Source: Candidatus Altarchaeales archaeon (GTDB taxonomy: Archaea > Altiarchaeota > Altiarchaeia > IMC4 > SCGC-AAA252-I15). Taken from it: a stretch of 5,385 nt of DNA. Both the position numbers and the translations under genes were made by a program. The DNA lies in NCBI GenBank assembly GCA_016867655.1, contig VGJA01000078.1, forward strand, positions 1 through 5,385, in the 5' to 3' direction. Shown in pieces: positions 1 to 5,308 of the stretch (its first letter is position 1; every line of letters starts with the position of its first letter). The notes beneath the pieces are model-generated. The model had not been told where the DNA came from. It did not search any database and was given only the letters and a program-made list of their open reading frames with translations.

Positions 1-7
1 AGCGAAG

Positions 8-766
8 ATGCTGCAACTGGAAGTCTTCTTGGGGCCTCAAGACGACATACCAAGGCTGGAGGATGCTTTGGTGGAGATTGGAGAACTGAGGATAAACAGA
101 TTGTCTGAAATGCTTGGTATGTTTGACCCTAAAGGATTGCAAGCCTCTGGCGACAGGTTCCATCAGAAGGAGGCGGTGGCTAAATTGCTTGGAGAAAGGG
201 TTTTTACTACGCCGCTCCAGCCTGAAAACATGCTTCCATTGCTCGAACTGAGGACAGAGACAAAAAGGCTGTCTGACAGAGACCTTGATGCAAAACACTC
301 TGAAGCCTTGAAGGAAGTGCGCGCTGTGGCGATGTCGCTTCCATACGACGAAAAGGCGCGCGAAAGCTGGTCTAAGCTCCTGCCGAAGACGCATCTAACT
401 GGAAGGAAAGCAAAAAAGCCAGTAGACCTGAAAGACCCTAACAACTCGGAGATAGTGATAAACTTCCTCCGCCAGCTGACTCTCAGCGAGTGGAAGGTCC
501 TCAAGGAGATTGCAGCTGAAGGCATTACTGAAAAGGAAGCCGAGTTGATGGGGGTGGTAGCTGAGAAAACAGGCTTAAATGGCGCAGACTCGGCGGTACA
601 TGTGTTGATTAGAGCGCTCCATGTGCTAAACAGAACTGCCAGAGTCCAGGACATGGAAGGCAAACATATTATAGCGATAATAGGCGAAGTGATGGCTGAC
701 TTAAAAAAGAAAGGCGCAAACGGGAAGGGTAATGTAAATGCGCAGGCAGACTTGAAAACACAGTAG
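8..766 (+). CDS. Uncharacterised 252-aa protein with a possible C-terminal winged helix (5' end may be incomplete)
   Basis: I do not recognise this family. The frame is open to the left edge (the two codons before this ATG are sense codons), so the ATG at 8 may be internal and the gene may begin outside the window. The protein is soluble-looking, with no signal peptide or membrane segment. Residues 1-125 are mostly charged and predicted helical. Residues 130-145 form a basic, Pro/Lys-containing linker. Residues 148-225 run helix (SEIVINFLRQL), helix (LSEWKVLKEIA), helix (EKEAELMGVVAEKTG), then a longer helix (SAVHVLIRALHVLNRTARV). This order would suit a winged-helix or other small helical DNA- or protein-binding domain. 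The last 20 residues are a Lys/Gly/Asn-rich tail, probably disordered. The stop lies 5 nt before the next gene, so the two are probably co-transcribed. The coding call is firm from length and composition; the winged-helix reading is weak inference. Confidence 0.75.
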   Translation: MLQLEVFLGPQDDIPRLEDALVEIGELRINRLSEMLGMFDPKGLQASGDRFHQKEAVAKLLGERVFTTPLQPENMLPLLELRTETKRLSDRDLDAKHSEALKEVRAVAMSLPYDEKARESWSKLLPKTHLTGRKAKKPVDLKDPNNSEIVINFLRQLTLSEWKVLKEIAAEGITEKEAELMGVVAEKTGLNGADSAVHVLIRALHVLNRTARVQDMEGKHIIAIIGEVMADLKKKGANGKGNVNAQADLKTQ

Positions 767-771
767 AATCA

Positions 772-1023
772 ATGATGGCTTTAGCATACAGAGGTCAGAA
801 GACGGTTGTGGTAGACCAGCTTGGAGGCATGGTCAGGGCAAAGGTTATTGGACGTGGAGAGAAATATCCTGATGTGCCTAATCTAAGCCCTTTAAGGATG
901 TTCAGAGGCGTTAATGACGACTTCTTTCTTAAAGCCACGGAAGCAGTTGAAAGAATCCAGCAGGGCGGAAGCATGCCTGAAGAATTAGCTAAACTGAACG
1001 ATCTATTGAAGAAGGTGAAATAG
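772..1023 (+). CDS. Uncharacterised 83-aa small protein
   Basis: This small ORF starts 5 nt after the preceding stop and probably shares its transcript. Two ATG codons are adjacent (772 and 775) and either could be the start. No Shine-Dalgarno sequence precedes them, so translational coupling to the upstream gene is possible. The N-terminal half (about residues 5-30: GQKTVVVDQLGGMVRAKVIG) looks like two or three beta strands. The C-terminal half (about 50-83) looks like two amphipathic helices ending in a Lys-rich tail (LNDLLKKVK). There is no Cys, no metal motif and no membrane segment. The family is not recognised. The short mixed fold and the tight pairing with the 252-aa gene suggest a partner or subunit, but this is inference from position only. 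The stop is 2 nt from the stop of the convergent acetyltransferase gene. Confidence 0.65.
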   Translation: MMALAYRGQKTVVVDQLGGMVRAKVIGRGEKYPDVPNLSPLRMFRGVNDDFFLKATEAVERIQQGGSMPEELAKLNDLLKKVK

Positions 1024-1025
1024 CT

Positions 1026-1520
1026 TCACTTAAGCAAGCGCGCCATAACTACCGTGTCGTGGAATTTATTTCCAATCTTGAATGACTTTTTCTTGACGCC
1101 TTCTTTTTTGAACCCCTTTTTCTCGTAAAGCTTGATTGCTTTTTTGTTGTCTTTGACTACTTCAAAGTCAACCCTCTTGATTTTATTCTTTCTAGCTTGC
1201 TTGATTATGAAGTCTATTGCCTTCCCGCCCAAACCCCTGCCCCAGTATTCTCTGGCGATGCACAATCCGAATTCAGCCAAATGCGCTTGCTTGCTGTCTT
1301 TCCTGCCAAAGCGGATTGAAAGCGAGCCTGCAATATTGCCGTCAGCCATTATGCAGCAAAACAAGCCTTTGCCTTTTGTGTGCTGCTCGTAGAATTTTCT
1401 GGTGGACTCCAATGACACTGGAAGGATGACATTCAAGTATCTGGCAGTCTTCTTGTCGTTGACAATCTCGTTCAACCTCTTCAAGTCTCTTGAAGACGCT
1501 TTTCTAAAGCTGACTTTCAT
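1026..1520 (-). CDS. GNAT-family N-acetyltransferase
   Basis: A 164-aa protein spanning a complete GNAT fold, the family that transfers the acetyl group of acetyl-CoA to an amine on a protein N-terminus, lysine or small molecule. The acetyl-CoA pyrophosphate-binding motif A is clear: GLCIAREYWGRGLGGKA at residues 85-101 (strand, then the G-x-G-x-G turn, then helix), with W93 where Q/R often stands. Motif B follows with N125 and LYEKKGFKKEG (131-141), the usual N-x-x-A-x-x-x-Y-x-x-x-G-F pattern. The N-terminal part (RKASSRDLKRLNEIVND) is the typical first strand and helix. The length is normal for a single-domain enzyme of the RimI/RimJ-like groups, but the substrate cannot be read from sequence. 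I use the ATG at 1520; a TTG one codon upstream (1523) is less likely. The C-terminal half is very lysine-rich. The gene is divergent from the 100-aa gene and convergent with the 83-aa gene. Confidence 0.93.
   Translation of the reverse strand: MKVSFRKASSRDLKRLNEIVNDKKTARYLNVILPVSLESTRKFYEQHTKGKGLFCCIMADGNIAGSLSIRFGRKDSKQAHLAEFGLCIAREYWGRGLGGKAIDFIIKQARKNKIKRVDFEVVKDNKKAIKLYEKKGFKKEGVKKKSFKIGNKFHDTVVMARLLK
1087..1145 (+). terminator. Cluster of T-tracts, candidate terminator for the 252-aa/83-aa unit
   Basis: Four runs of five or six T (1087-1091, 1104-1109, 1117-1121, 1140-1145) lie 64-122 nt past the stop of the 83-aa gene, on its sense strand. Archaeal transcription commonly ends at U-rich stretches without a hairpin, and there is no room for a terminator in the 2-nt gap between the convergent genes. 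The T-runs are also simply the antisense of Lys AAA codons in the acetyltransferase gene, so the role is uncertain. Confidence 0.3.
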
Positions 1521-1523
1521 CAA

Positions 1524-1533
1524 CTTAATATTT
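1524..1533 (+). promoter_or_regulatory. TATA-like box for the 100-aa winged-helix gene
   Basis: The sequence CTTAATATTT is centred about 28 nt upstream of the ATG at 1557. That is where an archaeal TATA box sits if transcription starts at or next to the start codon. No Shine-Dalgarno sequence precedes the ATG, which fits a leaderless message. It lies immediately upstream of the oppositely oriented acetyltransferase start. Confidence 0.45.
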
Positions 1534-1544
1534 GACAGCTAAAC

Positions 1545-1554
1545 CATTAATAAG
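1545..1554 (-). promoter_or_regulatory. TATA-like box for the acetyltransferase gene
   Basis: Read on the minus strand this is CTTATTAATG, centred about 29-30 nt upstream of the ATG at 1520. The spacing again suits a leaderless archaeal transcript. It ends 2 nt before the start codon of the divergent 100-aa gene, so it also lies at that gene's predicted transcription start. The core ATTAAT is palindromic. Confidence 0.4.
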
Positions 1555-1556
1555 CA

Positions 1557-1859
1557 ATGATTCCGTTGAAGAGAGGAAGCCTTGAAGAAAAAATCGTTAG
1601 AAGTCTTGGCGGCAGGGTTGTAGAGAAAAGCCTGTTCGCCAGGGAGATGAAAGTCAAGGAATCCGTGTTGGACGTCTCGCTTCGCAGGCTTGCTTCTTCA
1701 GGACTAGTAGGCTTGGACGTGCTGCCGGACAAAGTGTATGTAAGGCTTGTGAGGCACGACCATTCCACAGTTGGAGTGAAGCCAACTCAAAAAAGAAAGT
1801 GGGTTAAGAAGGTGAATAAAACCAGGCACAGAGATTACGAGGGAGTCATGTTCAGGTGA
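1557..1859 (+). CDS. Small basic probable winged-helix DNA-binding protein (100 aa)
   Basis: The specific family is not recognised, but the layout suggests a winged helix-turn-helix domain. Helix 1 covers residues 8-18 ([11 protein letters not shown]), helix 2 about 22-31 ([10 protein letters not shown]), and a recognition-type helix about 33-49 ([17 protein letters not shown]). A hairpin-like wing follows at about 50-65 ([16 protein letters not shown]). The phrase [10 protein letters not shown] is typical of the end of a recognition helix running into the wing in archaeal regulators. The tail (about 66-100) is strongly basic ([15 protein letters not shown]) and could add non-specific nucleic-acid contact. 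There is no ligand-binding or dimerisation domain, so it would be a minimal regulator or chromatin-type protein. It is divergent from the acetyltransferase gene and lies 40 nt upstream of the SAH hydrolase gene on the same strand, so it may control either or both. The coding call is strong; the DNA-binding role is inference. Confidence 0.75.
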   Translation: MIPLKRGSLEEKIVRSLGGRVVEKSLFAREMKVKESVLDVSLRRLASSGLVGLDVLPDKVYVRLVRHDHSTVGVKPTQKRKWVKKVNKTRHRDYEGVMFR

Positions 1860-1864
1860 ACCGG

Positions 1865-1874
1865 CATTAATAAC
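1865..1874 (+). promoter_or_regulatory. TATA-like box for the SAH hydrolase gene
   Basis: The sequence CATTAATAAC is centred about 30 nt upstream of the ATG at 1900, within the 40-nt gap after the 100-aa gene. It would place the transcript start about 5 nt before the ATG. There is no Shine-Dalgarno sequence; the bases just before the ATG are TTTTCCAAG. A T5 run at 1890-1894 could alternatively help end transcription of the upstream gene. Confidence 0.4.
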
Positions 1875-1899
1875 AGGGTATTCCAATTATTTTTCCAAG

Positions 1900-3144
1900 A
1901 TGAGTAAAGTAAAGGACATCAAGCTGGCCGAGCAAGGCAGGCTGAAGATTGAGTGGGCTGAGAGCCATATGCCTGTTTTGATGAGGATTAAGCAGGATTT
2001 TTCGAAAAGCAAGCCTCTTAAGGGCGTTACCGTTGGGTTTGCTTTGCATGTCACAAAAGAAACTGCAGTTTTAGTTCGCACTTTGATTGCTGGCGGCGCT
2101 AAAGTCGCTATTGCAGGCTGCAACCCGCTTTCAACTCAGGATGATGTTGCCGCTGCCTTGGCCAAGGAGGGTGTTGAAGTCTATGCCTGGAGAGGGCAGA
2201 CTACTGAAGAGTATTACGAGAATATAAACAGGGTTTTAGATTGTAAGCCAAATATCACAGTAGATGACGGCGCGGACTTGATTTACACGATACATAAAAG
2301 CAGAAGGGAACTTTTGAAGAACATTAAAGGCGGTTGCGAGGAAACCACGACTGGCGTTATCAGACTACGCGCCATGGAAAAGGACAACGCTTTGAAGTAT
2401 CCGGTGATGGCAACCAATGACGCTGACACAAAACACATGTTTGACAACCACTATGGCAGCGGCCAGAGCACGATAGACGGCATCTTGCGCGCTACAAACA
2501 TTCTTTTTGCAGGCAAAGTGGTTGTGGTTGCAGGTTACGGCTGGTGCGGCAGCGGGATTGCAACCAGAGCCAGAGGAATGGGCAGTCAAGTGATTGTCAC
2601 TGAAGTCAATCCGACACTGGCTTTGCGCGCTGCCATGGACGGTTACACAGTAATGCCCATTGATGACGCAGCCTGCATGGGCGACATTTTCATCACTGCG
2701 ACAGGAGATGTGGAAGTAATCGGTAGGAAGCAGTTTGAAAAAATGAAGTCTGAGGCAGTATTGGCGAATTCAGGACACTTTAATGTTGAAATAAACATTC
2801 CTGAACTGGAGAAAATGTCCAAGTCCAAGAAAAAAATCAGGGAAAACGTTGTAAAATACGAACTGAAAGACGGCAGGCATCTTTACCTATTGGCTGAAGG
2901 CAGGCTCGTAAACCTGTCTGCAGCTGAAGGACATCCTTCAGAAGTCATGGACATGAGCTTCGCAAACCAAGCCCTGGCGTGCAAATACATCAACGAAAAC
3001 AAACTGCCTGCAGGAGTCCACAAAATACCAAAAGAAATAGACGAAACAGTCGCACGCCTGAAACTGGAAACCCTAGGAATCAAAATAGACAACCTAACTA
3101 TCAGGCAAAAAAAGTATTTAACAAGCTGGGAAGAAGGAACCTGA
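1900..3144 (+). CDS. ahcY: Adenosylhomocysteinase (S-adenosyl-L-homocysteine hydrolase), archaeal type
   Basis: This cytoplasmic NAD-dependent enzyme reversibly splits S-adenosylhomocysteine into adenosine and homocysteine, relieving product inhibition of SAM-dependent methyltransferases. The expected active-site residues are all visible: H50 (ALHVT), D123 (VDDGAD), E148 (CEETTTG), K178 with D182-N183 ([11 protein letters not shown]), H293 (NSGHF) and H345 ([16 protein letters not shown]). The NAD-binding Rossmann turn is GYGWCGSG at 212-219, followed by E235 (VTEVNP), which should bind the ribose. At 414 aa it is full length for the short archaeal/Thermotoga form. It ends in SWEEGT and lacks the C-terminal Lys/Tyr tail that reaches into the neighbouring subunit's NAD site in eukaryotic and most bacterial enzymes. 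Some archaeal members, notably in methanogens, use S-inosylhomocysteine instead, and sequence alone does not exclude that here. A TATA-like box lies in the 40-nt gap upstream. The stop is 1 nt from that of the convergent gene. Confidence 0.97.
   Translation: MSKVKDIKLAEQGRLKIEWAESHMPVLMRIKQDFSKSKPLKGVTVGFALHVTKETAVLVRTLIAGGAKVAIAGCNPLSTQDDVAAALAKEGVEVYAWRGQTTEEYYENINRVLDCKPNITVDDGADLIYTIHKSRRELLKNIKGGCEETTTGVIRLRAMEKDNALKYPVMATNDADTKHMFDNHYGSGQSTIDGILRATNILFAGKVVVVAGYGWCGSGIATRARGMGSQVIVTEVNPTLALRAAMDGYTVMPIDDAACMGDIFITATGDVEVIGRKQFEKMKSEAVLANSGHFNVEINIPELEKMSKSKKKIRENVVKYELKDGRHLYLLAEGRLVNLSAAEGHPSEVMDMSFANQALACKYINENKLPAGVHKIPKEIDETVARLKLETLGIKIDNLTIRQKKYLTSWEEGT
3107..3113 (-). terminator. 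U7 tract, candidate terminator of the minus-strand two-gene unit
   Basis: Seven consecutive A on the plus strand give a T7 tract on the minus strand, 33-39 nt past the stop of the 444-aa gene and inside the end of the SAH hydrolase coding region. Such tracts are typical of hairpin-independent archaeal termination. The 1-nt gap between the two convergent genes leaves no room for a terminator elsewhere. It also encodes part of QKKY in the hydrolase, so its terminator role is inference. Confidence 0.35.
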
Positions 3145-3145
3145 A

Positions 3146-4480
3146 TTATTTTGGCCTGTCTTCTATTCCTTCAAAGTATGTGTCTCTCACGCTAGGCCCG
3201 GCCATGTATCTTTCATGAGAATCTATTTGACATCTCAAACGGTCTATGGCTTGGTATGGACGCAATGTTATCCTGCCTAAGTGCTCGTCATCCACTATCA
3301 CTCCGCTTCCAGCCGGCTGTTTGAGAATTTTCTCGTGCCATCTAAGCTGTTCTTCAGGCAAGCCTATTTTAGCCCTCAACTGGGGGTCAGCCTTCAATCT
3401 TTTTAGTACTTGGTTGCCTTGCATCTGCCACACAGAACGGTATTCAGGTCCTGTGCATCCTTTTGACTCCAGCCACATGTCAGTAAGTATTCCGCTCACT
3501 TTTAGCAGAAAACGATTTCTAATTTGTTCGCTTCGGAAGTCGGTGTCCAATACTTCTGTTTTGGCGACGGACGCAATTCTTTCAGCCTGCTTCTCACCTA
3601 TGAAAGAGGAGACCAGTGTTTTAAAGTGAGGGCTTTTGAAGTAGTCTCCATGCTGGAGTCCAGTGAAACAGGTTAACTCGTCCATCATCCTTAAGACTCC
3701 AACGCACAAGCTCATTGCATGTCTTGGATCCTTAAGCTGGCTTAAGTCTGCAGTGTCTACCAATCCTCCTTCTGTGCTGACATTCCAAACCAGTATTTGG
3801 TCGTAAGGCAGGTTTAGTCCCGAGTCAAGTATGGCTTTCATGTTGGTTCCAAGATTCCTGCTCATCAGATTCAAATGGATGTCGCGCTCTCTCTCAAGGC
3901 TGGCGTTAGGGTCATGCTGGTCGTATCTGTCGCGCAGGTATTGCCGGTAGTTTAAAAAACCTTTTTCAAAACTTTCTTGGAATATTCCGGCGCGCCTGGT
4001 GTCGTCAAAAATTATCCTTGCAGTGACTCCCACTTCTTGTATGCACAATTCAGGGATTTGACTTCTGTCCAACAGCTTTATTGCGCCTATAGTCATGCCT
4101 GAAAGCACTGCTCCGTTTTCAGCAAGCTTTCTGTCTCTTTCAATCTCCAGTCTCTCTTTAGTGTGGGCTCCGCCAATCGGCCTTGGAACGTCGGTCTGGT
4201 AGGTCATGTCCAGGAACACTCCTTCAAGCCCTTCCATCTCAGGCTTTTTCACAAATTTTAGTCCGAATTTTTCAGCTTCCGGGTCTTTTATTCCTGCGTC
4301 TACTTCGCCTGGTCCTGGTTCTTTGACGACGTGCAGTTTGTATTTTCCTCCGAGTCCTTTGAATGTTACCGCAACTACGGGTCTTGTTTCCAACACTTGT
4401 TGTTTAGCCAATGCTCCTGCAAGCAGCAGGCTGTAGGTTCCGTTGAAGTATTCTTGCTGGTAGTCCATTAACGCAGGCAT
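3146..4480 (-). CDS. Uncharacterised 444-aa protein, possible divergent SelO/YdiU-like pseudokinase
   Basis: There is no obvious close family, but a series of residues matches the order and spacing of SelO (YdiU), the protein adenylyltransferase with a kinase-like fold. K41 in FKGLGGKY resembles the SelO LKGxGxTP lysine. E112 followed by G123 resembles SelO REF(x)9G, with the same 11-residue step. R155 and R162/R163 with G165 and F167 resemble SelO RVAxSxxRFGxF. N233-V-S-x-x-G-x-x-V-D242 resembles SelO NMSxxGxxID, with the identical 9-residue step between the two metal ligands. The SelO catalytic base is the Asp just before that Asn; here it is W232, so ordinary AMP transfer may be lost or altered. 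An insertion of about 50 residues lies between K41 and E112, and the SelO N-terminal extension is mostly missing. The C-terminal 170 residues are helical and unrecognised, without the terminal Cys/Sec motif of some SelO proteins. No signal peptide or membrane segment is seen. It lies 24 nt downstream of the 229-aa gene, probably in one transcript. The ATG at 4468 is an alternative start. Confidence 0.85.
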   Translation of the reverse strand: MPALMDYQQEYFNGTYSLLLAGALAKQQVLETRPVVAVTFKGLGGKYKLHVVKEPGPGEVDAGIKDPEAEKFGLKFVKKPEMEGLEGVFLDMTYQTDVPRPIGGAHTKERLEIERDRKLAENGAVLSGMTIGAIKLLDRSQIPELCIQEVGVTARIIFDDTRRAGIFQESFEKGFLNYRQYLRDRYDQHDPNASLERERDIHLNLMSRNLGTNMKAILDSGLNLPYDQILVWNVSTEGGLVDTADLSQLKDPRHAMSLCVGVLRMMDELTCFTGLQHGDYFKSPHFKTLVSSFIGEKQAERIASVAKTEVLDTDFRSEQIRNRFLLKVSGILTDMWLESKGCTGPEYRSVWQMQGNQVLKRLKADPQLRAKIGLPEEQLRWHEKILKQPAGSGVIVDDEHLGRITLRPYQAIDRLRCQIDSHERYMAGPSVRDTYFEGIEDRPK

Positions 4481-4504
4481 TTCTTCAGGACTTGAAGCTC
4501 TTGC

Positions 4505-5194
4505 TTAGTCATAAGCTCGTTTCAACACTTCTCTGGTTGCTTGACCCAGTTGCTGCATTACTTCCTGCCCGAAGTGTTGTGTTCCCAATTGCCGTAATTC
4601 TTCGTCTGTTTGGATGAGCCTAAATCCTTTTTCAGTCTTCATTACAGGAATTTCAAAGTGTCCGGGGAGTATCGCGCTTCTTCCGCTGGTTGCGAAGATC
4701 ATGTATTTGGCCGGCTTGTTTTGGTCGTCTGTCACCACTTGAAGCCCGTGTTGTTCAAGCTCTTCGTCGCTCAGCTTTTTTCCTTTGACGTAGATTCCTC
4801 CTATTAGGGGAACGACATTGTGCTGCATTGGAAAAGTCATTCTTGCAACTGCTGGAGGATTCCAATTCTGTCCTTGAACTCGGTAGAACTTTACTTCAAG
4901 AAGCTCCAGTTCATCGCCGATTGACGTGGCTTGAGGGCCTTCTTTAGGATGCAGGAAAGAACCGGAGTATTTGCCGTCCTTTAGGAAGCGCATTTCATCC
5001 AGAGACGGGACTAGTGTAAGGCAGGTTGTTGTGAAAGCCCGTCTTTTAGCTTCCAGTTCGTCAACCACGCGCTGTCTTTGTTCTTCGATTTTCTTTAAAT
5101 CCAGGCCTTGAGCTTCAATCTGCTTTACAGTTTCCGCGGGCAGTGGTTTTCTTGTGTAGGGTATCAGTATTTGAGGTTTAGGGGGTTCGGTCAT
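4505..5194 (-). CDS. Uncharacterised 229-aa protein, first gene of a two-gene unit
   Basis: I do not recognise the family. Residues 1-18 are proline-rich and extended (EPPKPQILIPYTRKPLP). Residues 19-54 are highly charged and probably a helix or short coiled coil. Residues 95-195 look beta-rich, with strands around LELLEVKFYRV, AVARMTFPM, VVPLIGGIYV, LQVVTDD, KYMIFATS and HFEIPVMKT, perhaps a barrel or sandwich domain. Residues 196-229 form a final amphipathic helix containing QEVMQQLGQATREVLKRAY. There is no signal peptide, membrane segment or metal-binding cluster, so it is probably cytoplasmic. The ATG at 5194 has no Shine-Dalgarno sequence but has a TATA-like box about 34 nt upstream, which supports this start. 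The gene is followed after 24 nt by the 444-aa gene, so the products may act together, for instance as enzyme and substrate or scaffold. That link rests only on position. Confidence 0.82.
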   Translation of the reverse strand: MTEPPKPQILIPYTRKPLPAETVKQIEAQGLDLKKIEEQRQRVVDELEAKRRAFTTTCLTLVPSLDEMRFLKDGKYSGSFLHPKEGPQATSIGDELELLEVKFYRVQGQNWNPPAVARMTFPMQHNVVPLIGGIYVKGKKLSDEELEQHGLQVVTDDQNKPAKYMIFATSGRSAILPGHFEIPVMKTEKGFRLIQTDEELRQLGTQHFGQEVMQQLGQATREVLKRAYD

Positions 5195-5223
5195 TGTCGT
5201 GTTTTGTTATTACGTTGTTTGAG

Positions 5224-5234
5224 GTTTAATACCC
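5224..5234 (-). promoter_or_regulatory. TATA-like box for the 229-aa/444-aa unit
   Basis: Read on the minus strand this is GGGTATTAAAC, with the TATTAAA core centred about 34 nt upstream of the ATG at 5194. With the usual archaeal spacing of about 26 nt to the start of transcription, the leader would be near 8 nt. A second AT-rich stretch (ATATATG, minus strand, about 5234-5240) is slightly farther away and is a weaker alternative. Confidence 0.4.
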
Positions 5235-5269
5235 ATATATCTACTCCAATATCTACATCTTAAAAACCA

Positions 5270-5279
5270 TTTTTAAATG
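5270..5279 (+). promoter_or_regulatory. TATA-like box pointing towards the structured element at 5309
   Basis: TTTTTAAATG, preceded by a purine-rich AAAAACCA that could serve as a BRE, is a good match to the archaeal TATA consensus. It predicts transcription starting near 5300 on the plus strand, a few bases before the GC-rich stem at 5309. No ORF of useful length begins there within the window (ATG at 5307 is followed by a stop after seven codons). Confidence 0.45.
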
Positions 5280-5308
5280 CATAATCCATTATAATCTGGC
5301 GTAAAGAT

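Noticed and set aside
163..663. A 166-codon open frame on the minus strand opposite the 252-aa gene
   Set aside because: It is Ser/Phe/Leu-rich with no recognisable domain, as expected for the complement of a real gene. The plus-strand frame has normal protein composition and links tightly to the next gene.
1521..1523. TTG start of the acetyltransferase one codon upstream of the ATG
   Set aside because: The ATG at 1520 is the normal codon, gives a typical GNAT N-terminus, and fits the TATA-like box equally well.
3246..3629. A 127-codon open frame on the plus strand opposite the 444-aa gene
   Set aside because: It is Cys/Ser-rich and of low plausibility, and is fully covered by the much longer minus-strand gene.
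3146..4480. Aminoglycoside/choline-kinase-like HGD motif (HGDY at residues 277-280 of the 444-aa protein)
   Set aside because: The HxDxxxxN and DxD context of that family is absent: the motif is followed by FKSPHF with no Asn at the required step. The SelO-like series fits better and lies before it.
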